Shown here in pieces: positions 42,919 to 51,875 of a stretch of DNA of 64,000 nucleotides. How positions within the stretch are numbered: position 1 is the first letter of the stretch; each line of letters starts with the position of its first letter. Source of the stretch: RSA9 sp036381195. Lineage in GTDB: Bacteria > Gemmatimonadota > Gemmatimonadetes > Longimicrobiales > RSA9. Where the stretch lies: assembly GCA_036381195.1 (NCBI GenBank), contig DASVDH010000035.1, positions 30,542-94,541 of the forward strand, in the 5' to 3' direction. Both the position numbers and the translations under genes were made by a program. The notes beneath the pieces were generated by a model. It had not been told where the DNA came from, did no database searches, and worked only from the letters and a program-made list of their open reading frames with translations.

Positions 42919-45900
42919 ATGCCCCGCCGTCGGTGGATGATGCCGAAGCGTTCCGCCACCCCTGGCCGGCTCGGCGCTTGCGCCGCGGCCATCGCGTTCG
43001 TCCTCGCGGCCAGCCGCCCCGCCGCCGCGCAGGTGCCGCCGCACGACGATTGGCGGACCTTCCGCACCGAGCACTTCCGCATCACCTTCTCGCCGGGCCT
43101 CGAGGCACTCGCGCGTCACGCGGCCGAGCGCGCCGAGACGGCTTACGAGCGGCTGGCGCAGGAGCTGGCCGACCCGCCGCGCGGCACCATCGACGTGCTG
43201 CTCACGGATGGCGTCGACTTCGCGAACGGCTTCGCGACGCCGTTCCCCTCGAACCGCATCACGGTCTACGCCACGCCGCCGCTCGACGACCTCGGCCTCG
43301 CCTACACCCGCGACTGGGTCGAGCTCGTCATCGTTCACGAGCTCGTCCATATCTTCCACCTGGACGATACCGGGACCCTCGGCAGCATCCTCCGCGCGGT
43401 GTTCGGGCGCGTGCCGTTCGGCTGGCCCTACTTTCCCGCCGTCGGCACGCCGCAGTGGTCCATCGAGGGGCTCGCCACCTACTTCGAGTCGCGCCTGACC
43501 GGCGCGGGCCGCACCCTCGGCTCGCTGCACGAGATGGTGCTGCGCACGGCGGTGCTCGAGGGGCGGTTCGAGTCCATCGACCAGGCCAGCGGATCGGGCC
43601 CCGTCTGGCCGGGCAGCCTCCGCGCCTACGTCTACGGCTCCCTGTTCCTGGACCACCTCGCCCGCGAGCACGGGCCCGAGGTGATGCGCGCGATCGTCGG
43701 GCGGACGGCGCGCGCGCTGGTGCCGCCCGCGCTGGCGTTCGACCGCGTCGGCCGGAAGGCGACGGGCGAGAGCTTCACCGACGCGTGGCGGGCGTGGCGC
43801 CGCGAGCTCGAGGAGCGCTACGGGCGCCTTGCCGAGGCGATCCGGTCGAGCGGCATCACGCAGGCGGAGTCGCTCACGCGCGGCGGTTATCTCTTGCTCC
43901 ACCCACGTGCCGGCCTGGATGGGCGCGTCGCGTTCTCCGCGGTGGATGGCCGCAGCGCGAGCGCGACGCGCATCCTGGACCCCGCGACGGGCGAGATCAG
44001 GACGCTCGCGCGGCGGAACGGCAGCGGGCCATCCGCATGGCTCCCCGACGGCTCGCTGCTCGTCGCGCAACTCGAGGTCGAGGGGCAGTACCGCCTGTTC
44101 CAGGACCTGTACCGCGTGGACGAAGACGGCCGCGAGCACCGGCTGACCGGCGGCGCACGGCTGGCCGAGCCGGATGTGGCGCCGGACGGGCGCCGGGTCG
44201 TCGCCGTGCAGCGCGGCGGCGGACGCACGCGTCTCGTCGTCTACGACCTCGAGACGGGCACGCTGCGGCCTCTGGCCGGCGGCGATGCGGAGGAGTGGAG
44301 TCTGCCCCGCTGGGCGCCGGATGGGACCCGCATCGCCGTCGGCCGCTGGCGGCCCGGCGGAGAGCACGACATCGTGGTGCTGGACACGCTCGGGCGCGTG
44401 CTGCAAGAGCTCACCCGCGACCGCGCGATCGATGGTGCGCCCGCCTGGTCCCCCGATGGCCGCTACGTGCTCTTCTGGTCCGACCGCAGCGGCATCCCGA
44501 ACCTGTACGCGTACGACCTCGCCGCGCAGGCCGCTGCAGAGGGCGAAGACACCGTGCGGCTGCGGCAGGTGACGAACGTGCTGACGGGCGCGTTCTACCC
44601 GGACGTCTCGCCGGACGGCCGCTGGATCTACTTCACCGGCTACCACGCGGACGGCTTCCACATCGAACGCATCCCGTTCGATCCCTCGGCCTGGCGGGAG
44701 CCAGCGCCGCTCGCGCCGATGCATGCGGCGCCCACCGCCTCCGCTCCGCTGCCGCCGCCCGGCGCGGGCGGTGGCGGGGAGCAGGGTGGGGAGGCACGGC
44801 CATACTCGGCCTGGCCGACGCTGCTGCCGCGGACCTGGGCGCCGATCATCATCGATGAGGGCGAGCCGGGGGTCTTCGTGGGCGCGACGACGTCCGGCGA
44901 GGACCTCGTCGGGCGCCATGCGTACTACCTCGAAGCCGCGGTCTCCGTGGACGGGAGCGAGCGCCGCTTCACCGGCGCCGCCTCGTATCGTTGGTCAGGA
45001 CTGGGCAACCCCGTGCTCGGGATCGATGCCTCGCGCCGCTGGGACCTGGCGGGCTTCGTGGTGCTGCCGGACACGTCGCCGGCCGAGGTCCACTCCCGGG
45101 AGGATGTCGTCGCGCTCTCCGCGACGCTCCTGCGCCGGCGCTGGCGCACCGCATCCTCCCTCACTCTCGGGGCCGAGCACGTGGACGAGCGCTTCATCGT
45201 CCAGGACGCCCCGGGCGTCCGCCTCACCGACGACCGGGATCGGCTGCTCGGCCTGTTCGCGCGCGTGGCCTTCAGCAACGCCCGGCTCTATCCCTTCTCG
45301 ATCAGCCGCGAGGACGGCATCACGCTCTCGGTCGGCGCGCGCCGCAGATGGGATGCGAACCCGTCCGGGAACATCGATCGCAGCTACAGCGAGGCAACGG
45401 CGTGGGCCGCCGGGTACAAGGCGATCCGCGCCTTCGGCTTCGCGAACCACGTCCTCGCCCTGCGGGCCAGCGGCGTCTTGCGCGATGGCCCCGGCGCCCC
45501 GCTCGTCGAGATCGGCGGCGCCACCGGCTCGACGCTGGCCACGGGAATCGGCAGCATCGGCAGCGAGGAGCTGTTCCTCCCCGTGCGCGGATTCCCTGAG
45601 GAAGTGCGCGTGGGCACGCGCGCGTGGTCCGCGAGCGTCGAATACCGCCTGCCGATCGCGCTCATCGAGCGCGGAGCGCGCCTGCTCCCCTTCTACCTGG
45701 ACCGGCTCTCGGCGTCCCTCTTCGTCGATGCCGGGGACGCCTGGTGCACGGCCGACGAAGAGGCGAGCAACCGGCTCTGCATGGCCGGCGCGGACGCCTC
45801 CTCGCCGCTGGTCGGCGCGGGAGGCGAGCTCGGCCTCGACCTCGCGCTCTCCTTCGGCACGCCGTTCCGCCTGCGCGCCGGCGTCGGCTTCCCGCTGAAC

Positions 45901-45951
45901 GGCCCGCGCGACGATCCCGCCTACTACCTGCGGGTCGGGCACTCGTTCTGA
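42919..45951 (+). CDS. Metalloprotease - beta-propeller - outer-membrane barrel protein
   Basis: 1010 residues from ATG 42919, with GAGGGT upstream. A signal peptide ends near PAAAQ. Residues 50-310 are a gluzincin-type peptidase: H140-E141-L-V-H144 and a downstream Glu in WSIEGLATYFESR. Residues about 320-610 are TolB/WD40-like propeller blades (WSPDGRYVLFWSDRSGIPNLY, VSPDGRWIYFTG). Residues 660-1010 alternate beta strands and end in YLRVGHSF, an outer-membrane barrel of the BamA/surface-antigen kind. The barrel would hold the protease on the cell surface or facing the periplasm. The substrate is unknown. Confidence 0.8.
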   Translation: MPRRRWMMPKRSATPGRLGACAAAIAFVLAASRPAAAQVPPHDDWRTFRTEHFRITFSPGLEALARHAAERAETAYERLAQELADPPRGTIDVLLTDGVDFANGFATPFPSNRITVYATPPLDDLGLAYTRDWVELVIVHELVHIFHLDDTGTLGSILRAVFGRVPFGWPYFPAVGTPQWSIEGLATYFESRLTGAGRTLGSLHEMVLRTAVLEGRFESIDQASGSGPVWPGSLRAYVYGSLFLDHLAREHGPEVMRAIVGRTARALVPPALAFDRVGRKATGESFTDAWRAWRRELEERYGRLAEAIRSSGITQAESLTRGGYLLLHPRAGLDGRVAFSAVDGRSASATRILDPATGEIRTLARRNGSGPSAWLPDGSLLVAQLEVEGQYRLFQDLYRVDEDGREHRLTGGARLAEPDVAPDGRRVVAVQRGGGRTRLVVYDLETGTLRPLAGGDAEEWSLPRWAPDGTRIAVGRWRPGGEHDIVVLDTLGRVLQELTRDRAIDGAPAWSPDGRYVLFWSDRSGIPNLYAYDLAAQAAAEGEDTVRLRQVTNVLTGAFYPDVSPDGRWIYFTGYHADGFHIERIPFDPSAWREPAPLAPMHAAPTASAPLPPPGAGGGGEQGGEARPYSAWPTLLPRTWAPIIIDEGEPGVFVGATTSGEDLVGRHAYYLEAAVSVDGSERRFTGAASYRWSGLGNPVLGIDASRRWDLAGFVVLPDTSPAEVHSREDVVALSATLLRRRWRTASSLTLGAEHVDERFIVQDAPGVRLTDDRDRLLGLFARVAFSNARLYPFSISREDGITLSVGARRRWDANPSGNIDRSYSEATAWAAGYKAIRAFGFANHVLALRASGVLRDGPGAPLVEIGGATGSTLATGIGSIGSEELFLPVRGFPEEVRVGTRAWSASVEYRLPIALIERGARLLPFYLDRLSASLFVDAGDAWCTADEEASNRLCMAGADASSPLVGAGGELGLDLALSFGTPFRLRAGVGFPLNGPRDDPAYYLRVGHSF

Positions 45952-45965
45952 GCGCGCCGCGCGCA

Positions 45966-46631
45966 TCAGCGATGCTCAGTCACGCCGACCTGCCGGCAGA
46001 ACTCGAGGACCGGGCACGTGGAGCAGTGCGGGAGGCGGCCCGTACAAACGTGCTTGCCGAAGGGAACCAGCACGCGGTTGATCTCGACCCAGTAGCGACG
46101 CGGCAGCCGCTTCTCCAGCGCCCGCCGCGTCGCCTCCGGCCGTTTCGTGCGCACGTATCCCCAACGGTTCGTCACGCGGTGCACGTGCACGTCCACGCCG
46201 ATCCGCGGCTCGCCGCAGGCAATGGCCAGCACCAGGTTCGCGCACTTCTGCCCCACGCCGGGGAACGACAGCAGCACCTCTTCGTCGCACGGCACGGCTC
46301 CCCCGTACCGCTCCACGGCTCGCCGCGCGATCTCGTGGATCTGGGCTGCCTTCCGTTCGTGGAACGTGCACGCACGGATGCGCGCCTCGATCCCGGCCAC
46401 GCCCAGCCCGGCCGCCCGCTCGGGCGTCCGTGCCGCCGCGAACAGCCGCTTCGCTGCCTCCAGCATCGTCTCGTCCCGCGTGCGCACCGAGACGATGCAC
46501 GCGGCGAGCTGCTCGAACACCGAGTCGTGCCCTGCCTCCGCCAGCTCGAACAGGGCCGCCTTCGGCAGCGGCCGCACCGCCCGGCGCACCCGGCGCATCA
46601 CCTCGTCGATGTCGAACGGCCTCTTGGGCAC
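45966..46631 (-). CDS. nth: Endonuclease III (DNA glycosylase/AP lyase)
   Basis: 221 residues from GTG 46631, with AGGAGG five bases upstream. The helix-hairpin-helix is LSFPGVGQKCANLVL, containing the catalytic Lys; the catalytic Asp lies in GVDVHVHRVTNRWG. The C-terminal iron-sulphur loop has the correct C-x6-C-x2-C-x5-C spacing (CTGRLPHCSTCPVLEFC). It removes oxidised pyrimidines and nicks abasic sites. It is divergent from nrdJ. Confidence 0.93.
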   Translation of the reverse strand: MPKRPFDIDEVMRRVRRAVRPLPKAALFELAEAGHDSVFEQLAACIVSVRTRDETMLEAAKRLFAAARTPERAAGLGVAGIEARIRACTFHERKAAQIHEIARRAVERYGGAVPCDEEVLLSFPGVGQKCANLVLAIACGEPRIGVDVHVHRVTNRWGYVRTKRPEATRRALEKRLPRRYWVEINRVLVPFGKHVCTGRLPHCSTCPVLEFCRQVGVTEHR

Positions 46632-46709
46632 CGGGCCTCCTGGCGGGGCTCGCCCCGGGGAGCGGGGCGGCCGCACCGGGGTACGAGAATTGCACGCGGG
46701 ACGAGAGGC

Positions 46710-46738
46710 TTGACCACCAGATCTCGCGGTGGTATCAT
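46710..46738 (+). promoter_or_regulatory. Promoter of nrdJ
   Basis: TTGACC (46710-46715) and TATCAT (46733-46738) are 17 bases apart, the best sigma-70-like promoter in the window. A dyad ACCACC (46713-46718) / GGTGGT (46729-46734) lies between and partly over the two elements. Confidence 0.7.
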
Positions 46739-46745
46739 TGCCGCC

Positions 46746-46761
46746 CCCCAACATATTGGGT
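46746..46761 (+). promoter_or_regulatory. Probable NrdR box at the nrdJ transcription start
   Basis: CCCCAACATATTGGGT matches 12 of 16 positions of the NrdR consensus (acaCwAtATaTwGtgt) and is near-palindromic. It begins 8 bases after the -10 element, where a repressor would block initiation. NrdR sites usually occur in pairs one helical-turn multiple apart; a clear second copy is not visible. Confidence 0.5.
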
Positions 46762-46780
46762 GGATCCCGGGCAGGTCATG

Positions 46781-46805
46781 GGCGGCTCCCCCTGGGAGGG
46801 CCGCC
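46781..46805 (+). promoter_or_regulatory. Hairpin in the nrdJ leader
   Basis: GGCGGC (46781-46786) pairs with GCCGCC (46800-46805) and TCCC with GGGA inside it, with a 2-base bulge and a 3-base loop. It lies in the predicted leader, 65 bases before the start codon. No T-run follows. Confidence 0.4.
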
Positions 46806-46870
46806 TCTGGAGAACGGTCGTCCCCGACGGAGTCCCGTCTTCCCGCAATCGCGTAGATCCGAGGAGAGCC

Positions 46871-49417
46871 ATGAGCCGTGACGCCGCCATCACGAACCAT
46901 CCCGGCATCGCCGGGCTTGAGGATCTGCCGGACGATCTCCCGCCCGCAGAGGTGTCTGAGAATGCGCGGGTCATCCTCGCGCGCCGGTACCTGAAGAAGG
47001 ACGAGTCGGGGCAGCCGGTCGAGGGCCCGGAACAGATGTTCTGGCGCATCGCGCGCGTGATCGCGGCCGTGGACGAACGCTACGGGGCCAGTCCGGGCGG
47101 CGTCGAGGCGCTGGCCCGCGAGTTCTACCGCCTCATGACGACCCGGCTGTTCGAGCCCAACTCGCCCACGCTCATGAACGCCGGCCGCCCGCTCGGGCAG
47201 CTCTCCGCATGCTTCGTGCTGCCCATCGTGGACGCGCTGTCCAACGGCAAGAACGGGATCTACGACACGCTGCGCGCCATGGCGCTGGTGCACCAGTCCG
47301 GAGGCGGGACGGGCTTCTCCTTCAGCCGCCTGCGCCCTGCGGGAGACGTGGTGCGCTCGACGATGGGCGTGGCCAGCGGCCCGGTCAGCTTCATGAAGCT
47401 CTACGACGCCTCGACCGAGGTGGTGAAGCAGGGCGGCACGCGCCGGGGTGCGAACATGGGCATCCTGCGCGTGGATCATCCGGACATCCGGGAGTTCATC
47501 ACCTGCAAGGCGGACGTGACGCAGGTGACGAACTTCAACATCTCGGTGGCGATCACGGATGCCTTCATGGAGGCGGTCAAGAAGGGGGAGGAGTACCCGC
47601 TGATCAACCCGCGCACGGGCGAGGTGGTGCGGTACGAGGACGCGCGGGAGATCTTCGACCTGATCGTGCACGGCGCGTGGGCGACGGGCGAACCCGGCGT
47701 CTTCTTCATCGACCGCGCGAACGCGTACAACCCGGTGCCGGAGCTGGGCGCGTACGAGGCGACGAACCCGTGCGGCGAGCAGCCGCTGCTGCCCTACGAC
47801 GTGTGCAACCTCGGCTCCGTCAACGTGGGCGCCTTCGCGCGCACGGACTGGGCGCCCGGGACGCCGCTCGAGGAGCGGGTGGATTGGGATGGGTTGCGCC
47901 AGACGGTGCACCTGGCCACGCACTTCCTGGACAACGTCATCGACGCCAACAACTACCCGCTGCCGGAGATCCGCGAGCTGGCGGACCGGATCCGGCGCAT
48001 CGGCCTCGGCATCATGGGCTGGGCGGACCTGCTGGTGCGCACGGGCGTCCCGTACAACAGCGAGGAGGCGATCTCGCTCGCCCGGCGCCTCATGCAGTTC
48101 GTGGATGACGAGGCCAAGCGCGAGTCGGAGCGGCTGGCCGAGCAGCGCGGCGTCTTCCCCGAGTGGGAGCGCAGCATCTGGGGCCCGGACGAGACCTGCG
48201 CGCGCGCGCCGGACGGCTCGCGCATCCGTCCGATGCGCCGGCTGCGCAACTGCAACGTCACGACCATCGCGCCCACGGGCACGATCTCGATCATCGCGGA
48301 CTGCTCGGGCGGCATCGAGCCGCTGTTCGCCGTGGCGTTCATGCGCAACCAGGCCGGCGTGCTGATGCCGGACGTGAACAAGGACTTCGTGCGCATCGCA
48401 CGCGAGCAGGGCTGGTACTCCGAGGACCTGATGCAGCGGATCGCCGAGGAGGGCCACATCCACTTCGACGAGGTTCCGGCCGAGGTGCAGCGCGTCTTCG
48501 TCACGGCGCACGACGTCACGCCCGAGTGGCACATCCGCATGCAGGCGGCGTTCCAGGAGTTCGTGGACTCCGCGATCTCCAAGACGTGCAACTTCCCGCA
48601 CGAGGCCACCGAAGAGGACGTGCGCAAGATCTACCTCATGGCCTACGAGCTGGGGTGCAAGGGCGTGACCGTGTACCGGGACGGCTCGCGCCCCGCGCAG
48701 GTCCTGTCCACGGGCAAGACCGCCAAGGAGGTGGCGGGTTCGGCCCCGAAGGCGGCGGACCTCGAGGCGGAGCTTGCGGACGCGCGCGAGGAGATCCATC
48801 GGCTGCGGCAGGAGCTCGAGGAGGTGCTGCGCGCGCGCGACGAGGCGGAGGCCCGCTACCAGCGGCGCCGCCAGAAGCGGTCCCGTCCGCCCGTGCTGCG
48901 CGGCACGACGCGGCGCATGCCGAGCCCGCTGGGCGATCTCTACGTCACGATCAACGAGGACGATCAGGGCAAGCCGTTCGAGGTCTTCGCCACGCTCGGC
49001 AAGGCCGGCGGCGCCGCCATGGCGGACGTGGAGGCCATCGGCCGGCTGATCTCGCTCGCGCTGCGCAGCGGCATCCCGATCTCGGAGATCCATCAGCAGC
49101 TCCGCGGCATCTCGTGCGACCGGGCGGTCGGCTTCGGGCCCAACAAGGTCCTGTCCGTGCCGGACGCGATCGCGCAGGCGATCGCGCAGCACGAGCGCGA
49201 GAAGGCCGGCGTCCAGGAGGAGCTGCCGATCGCGCAGTCGGTTGCCCCGAACACGGTGCCCGCGGGCGCGCAGCCCCAGTCGCAGATGCGCTTCGACTTC
49301 CTGCCGTACGAGCCGGGCGACGCCCTCACCGGCGCATGCCCCGAGTGCGCCTCCGAGCTGGTGTACATGGAGGGCTGCATGAAGTGCCCGTCGTGCGGAT
49401 ACAGCGAGTGTGGGTGA
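46871..49417 (+). CDS. nrdJ: Class II (adenosylcobalamin-dependent) ribonucleotide reductase
   Basis: 848 residues from ATG 46871, preceded by GAGGAG. Active-site features are C114 in QLSACFVLP, the N299-x-C301-x-E303 triad in TNPCGEQPLL, and IAPTGTISII. A charged coiled coil (about 630-670, LEAELADAREEIHRLRQELE) precedes a domain of about 140 residues found in NrdJ proteins. The C-terminus has paired cysteines (CPECASEL, CMKCPSCGYSECG) that relay electrons from thioredoxin. It makes deoxyribonucleotides with or without oxygen. The promoter region carries a probable NrdR site; no cobalamin riboswitch is evident. Confidence 0.95.
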   Translation: MSRDAAITNHPGIAGLEDLPDDLPPAEVSENARVILARRYLKKDESGQPVEGPEQMFWRIARVIAAVDERYGASPGGVEALAREFYRLMTTRLFEPNSPTLMNAGRPLGQLSACFVLPIVDALSNGKNGIYDTLRAMALVHQSGGGTGFSFSRLRPAGDVVRSTMGVASGPVSFMKLYDASTEVVKQGGTRRGANMGILRVDHPDIREFITCKADVTQVTNFNISVAITDAFMEAVKKGEEYPLINPRTGEVVRYEDAREIFDLIVHGAWATGEPGVFFIDRANAYNPVPELGAYEATNPCGEQPLLPYDVCNLGSVNVGAFARTDWAPGTPLEERVDWDGLRQTVHLATHFLDNVIDANNYPLPEIRELADRIRRIGLGIMGWADLLVRTGVPYNSEEAISLARRLMQFVDDEAKRESERLAEQRGVFPEWERSIWGPDETCARAPDGSRIRPMRRLRNCNVTTIAPTGTISIIADCSGGIEPLFAVAFMRNQAGVLMPDVNKDFVRIAREQGWYSEDLMQRIAEEGHIHFDEVPAEVQRVFVTAHDVTPEWHIRMQAAFQEFVDSAISKTCNFPHEATEEDVRKIYLMAYELGCKGVTVYRDGSRPAQVLSTGKTAKEVAGSAPKAADLEAELADAREEIHRLRQELEEVLRARDEAEARYQRRRQKRSRPPVLRGTTRRMPSPLGDLYVTINEDDQGKPFEVFATLGKAGGAAMADVEAIGRLISLALRSGIPISEIHQQLRGISCDRAVGFGPNKVLSVPDAIAQAIAQHEREKAGVQEELPIAQSVAPNTVPAGAQPQSQMRFDFLPYEPGDALTGACPECASELVYMEGCMKCPSCGYSECG

Positions 49418-49431
49418 GGAGGATACGGCGC

Positions 49432-49488
49432 GGCGGTCAGGGGGCGCAGGCGGGCATCCCGAGCCCTTCGAGGCCCGCCGCGACCGCC
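49432..49488. terminator. Two-part hairpin between convergent genes
   Basis: The outer stem GGCGGTC (49432-49438) pairs with GACCGCC (49482-49488), and the inner GGCGGGC (49449-49455) with GCCCGCC (49473-49479). It fills the gap between the nrdJ stop and the opposing oxidoreductase stop. No T-run is present. Confidence 0.5.
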
Positions 49489-49490
49489 CC

Positions 49491-51152
49491 TCAGATCTCG
49501 CCCCGCCTCGCGAGGCGCGCGATGTGCTCTGCGGCGCGGAACGCCAGCGCCTGGATCGTCATCGTGGGCTGGCCGCGGCCGGACGTGACGAAGCTGCTGC
49601 CGTCGCAGATGAAGAGGTTCGGCACGTCGTGCGCTCGGTGGTAGCGGTCGACCACCGACTCACGCGGGTCGTCCCCCATCCGGCACGTGCCCAGGAGGTG
49701 CACGCCGGTGGAGGTCTCCGTCACCGGAGTCGTCCAGATGCGCCGCGCGCCGGCCGCCTCCAGCAGCTCCTTCGCGCGGTCCTGCAGGAACCGCATCGTC
49801 GCGAGGTCGTCCGGGTGATCCCTGTAGGTCACGCGGATCACGGGCCGGCCGAAACGGTCCTTCACGGTCGCGTCCAGCGCGATGTTGTTCGACTCGAGCG
49901 GCAGGGACGTGGTGTGCGCGTGGATCTCGACCGTGCGCGTGTAGTACTCCGCCAGCATCCGCTTGAACTCGGCGCCCCAGTGCGGGCTGTCCGGCGGCAG
50001 CCCGGAGAGGGCGAAGAGGATGGGCCCGGGCGTGAAGCGCGCGTCGATCCCGCCTCCGCCGTAGAAGCCGCGCGCAGGGTCGGAGTCGTAGAAGTCGTGC
50101 AGGACGCGCGTCACCTGGACGCTCTTGTACTCGTTGAGCGGGTGCTCGAACAGCCCGTACGCGGAGGACTGGCCGTTGAACATCAGGTACCTGCCCACCT
50201 TGCCGCTCGAGTTGGCCAGCCCGTGCGGGAACCGGCTCGATTCGGACAGGAGCAGCAGCCGGGGCGTCTCGGCGCCGTTGGCGGCGAGGATGAACGCCCT
50301 GGCGCGCTGAGCGTGCTCGCGCCCCTCCGCGTCCCAGTACAGCGCCCGGGTCACGCGGCCTGCCGCATCCGTCTCGAGCCGGTGGACCGTGCTCTCCGCC
50401 CGGATCTCGCACCGGCCCGTCGCCTCGGCGCGCGGGATCACCGTCGCCAGCGTGGAGGACTTCGCGCCCACCTCGCAGCCGTACAGCATGCAGAAGCCGC
50501 AATGGATGCAGGCCGGGCGGCCGGCGTAGGGCCGCGAGAGGATGGCCATCGGCGCGGGGGACGCCTTCCAGCCGAGTTTGCGGGCGCCCTGCTCGAGCAG
50601 CACGCCCGAAGACTTCACCGGTAGCGGAGGGAGCGGGTACGGCCGCGAGCGCGGCGGATCGAACGGGCCGGGTGCGCCGGAGACCCCGATCTCCCACTCC
50701 ACCTTCGTGTAGAACGGCTCGAGCTCCTGGTACGTGATCGGCCAGTCCGCGAAGCCGGTGCCCGCGATGGGGCCCAGCCGCGACCGCTCGACGAAGTCGA
50801 TCTCGTGGAAGCGCCAGTAGTTGCCGGTGAAGTACACGCTGCTGCCGCCCACGCCGCGGGCGTAGAGCGCGGGCGGCGAGCCGCCTCTCGGAACCGTCGC
50901 CTCGTCCCGCTCGCTCCGCCGGAACGTCTGCGGGAAGTCCTGGAGCGAGCCCGCGGGTTCGAGCTCGAACCAGCTGGCCAGCTCGTCGTGCCGGAAGTCA
51001 CCCGCGCGCCGGTAGGGGCCCTGCTCCAGCACGACCACGCGGAACCCCGCCTCTGCCAGCTCCATCGCGAGCACGCCGCCGGCGGCACCCGACCCGACGA
51101 TGACGAAGTCCACCTCGTCCTGCGTCCGGTCGCGCACCGCGAGGCGCCTCAT
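49491..51152 (-). CDS. GMC-family FAD oxidoreductase (large subunit)
   Basis: 553 residues from ATG 51152. The FAD-binding GSGAAGG lies at residues 20-26. The middle has a four-cysteine cluster CIHCGFCMLYGCEVGAKSS, typical of the gluconate/glucose dehydrogenase subgroup and possibly an iron-sulphur site. The C-terminus has GVHLLGTCRMGDDP and SGRGQPTMTIQALAFRAAEHI, with the catalytic His region. It has no export signal of its own; the coupled upstream gene supplies a Tat signal. It would oxidise a sugar or polyol in the periplasm. Confidence 0.88.
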   Translation of the reverse strand: MRRLAVRDRTQDEVDFVIVGSGAAGGVLAMELAEAGFRVVVLEQGPYRRAGDFRHDELASWFELEPAGSLQDFPQTFRRSERDEATVPRGGSPPALYARGVGGSSVYFTGNYWRFHEIDFVERSRLGPIAGTGFADWPITYQELEPFYTKVEWEIGVSGAPGPFDPPRSRPYPLPPLPVKSSGVLLEQGARKLGWKASPAPMAILSRPYAGRPACIHCGFCMLYGCEVGAKSSTLATVIPRAEATGRCEIRAESTVHRLETDAAGRVTRALYWDAEGREHAQRARAFILAANGAETPRLLLLSESSRFPHGLANSSGKVGRYLMFNGQSSAYGLFEHPLNEYKSVQVTRVLHDFYDSDPARGFYGGGGIDARFTPGPILFALSGLPPDSPHWGAEFKRMLAEYYTRTVEIHAHTTSLPLESNNIALDATVKDRFGRPVIRVTYRDHPDDLATMRFLQDRAKELLEAAGARRIWTTPVTETSTGVHLLGTCRMGDDPRESVVDRYHRAHDVPNLFICDGSSFVTSGRGQPTMTIQALAFRAAEHIARLARRGEI

Positions 51153-51748
51153 GCCTCGCCGCCCTCCATCGGCGCGGCCGCAACGCCGCGATCGTAGTGG
51201 CCGAAGGGCGGCCGGTAGGCGCCGCGGTCCTCGAAGCCGATGAGCTTCCAGCCCGCCCCGTCGCGATTGCCGCCGTACGACGGGTCCGCGAAGACGCCCA
51301 TCAGCGTCAGCGTACGGACGAGGAAGAAGAAGTCCGAGAACTCGATGTCCGCCACGAGGGCGGCCTGCCGCTCTGCCGGCAGCCGGTCGAAGCTCCCGGC
51401 GGCGGGGTCGATGATGTGCGCCTTCGCATCCAGCTCCGCGAGCCCGGCGCGGATCGGCTCGAGCATGGGGGCCGAGAACGACCCGAGGGCCTGGTCCGCG
51501 AAATGGACCACGCCGAGCGCGCGCGCGCCCGGCGTGTCTGTCGGGGGGAAAATGTGCTCGGCGAGCGCCTCGAACGCGGCCGCCTCGGCCGGCGTCAAGA
51601 CCTGGAAGCCCGAGCGTGCCCGGGCCGCGCCGCGCGCCCGGGCCGCTGCCGCCTCGATCGCGGGCAGGTGCAGGAGGAGCCACGCGCCGCCCAGCGCGGC
51701 GGCGGATGCGGATGCGAACTCACGGCGGGACAGGGTCGGCCGGTCCAT
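51149..51748 (-). CDS. Gluconate 2-dehydrogenase subunit 3-like protein, Tat-exported
   Basis: 199 residues from ATG 51748. The N-terminus has a twin-arginine motif (LSRREFASASAAALGGAWLLL). The body matches small subunits of membrane-linked sugar dehydrogenases: LTPAEAAAFEALAEHIFPPTDTPGA and SDFFFLVRTLTLMGVFADPSYGGNRDGAGW. It is believed to be folded with, and to carry, the flavin subunit across the membrane. The stop overlaps the start of the large-subunit gene (ATGA). The usual cytochrome c subunit is not present. Confidence 0.88.
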   Translation of the reverse strand: MDRPTLSRREFASASAAALGGAWLLLHLPAIEAAAARARGAARARSGFQVLTPAEAAAFEALAEHIFPPTDTPGARALGVVHFADQALGSFSAPMLEPIRAGLAELDAKAHIIDPAAGSFDRLPAERQAALVADIEFSDFFFLVRTLTLMGVFADPSYGGNRDGAGWKLIGFEDRGAYRPPFGHYDRGVAAAPMEGGEA

Positions 51749-51875
51749 GCTGCCTCCCGGAATCGGGCGAACGGCGGCGCCGCGCACGCGCCGTGCCGCC
51801 CGCCGGCAGCCCGGGGGCCGACCGCCGGGCCGGGCCGGGGCCAGGACCACGCCCCGACCTCGGCCAGGACCCTGT

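Noticed and set aside
42024..44858. 944-codon plus-strand frame overlapping the amidase and metalloprotease genes in another register
   Set aside because: Arg/Ala/His-rich out-of-frame translation; both true genes have catalytic motifs in their own frames.
46713..46734. ACCACC/GGTGGT dyad as a second NrdR box
   Set aside because: The spacing to the first box is nearly right, but only about 6 of 16 consensus positions match.
46632..46870. Cobalamin riboswitch upstream of the B12-dependent reductase
   Set aside because: The conserved B12-box core and kissing-loop elements could not be found in the leader; the NrdR-like box is a better explanation for control.
46598..49192. 864-codon minus-strand frame opposite nrdJ
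   Set aside because: Low-complexity translation with no domain; nrdJ on the other strand is unambiguous.
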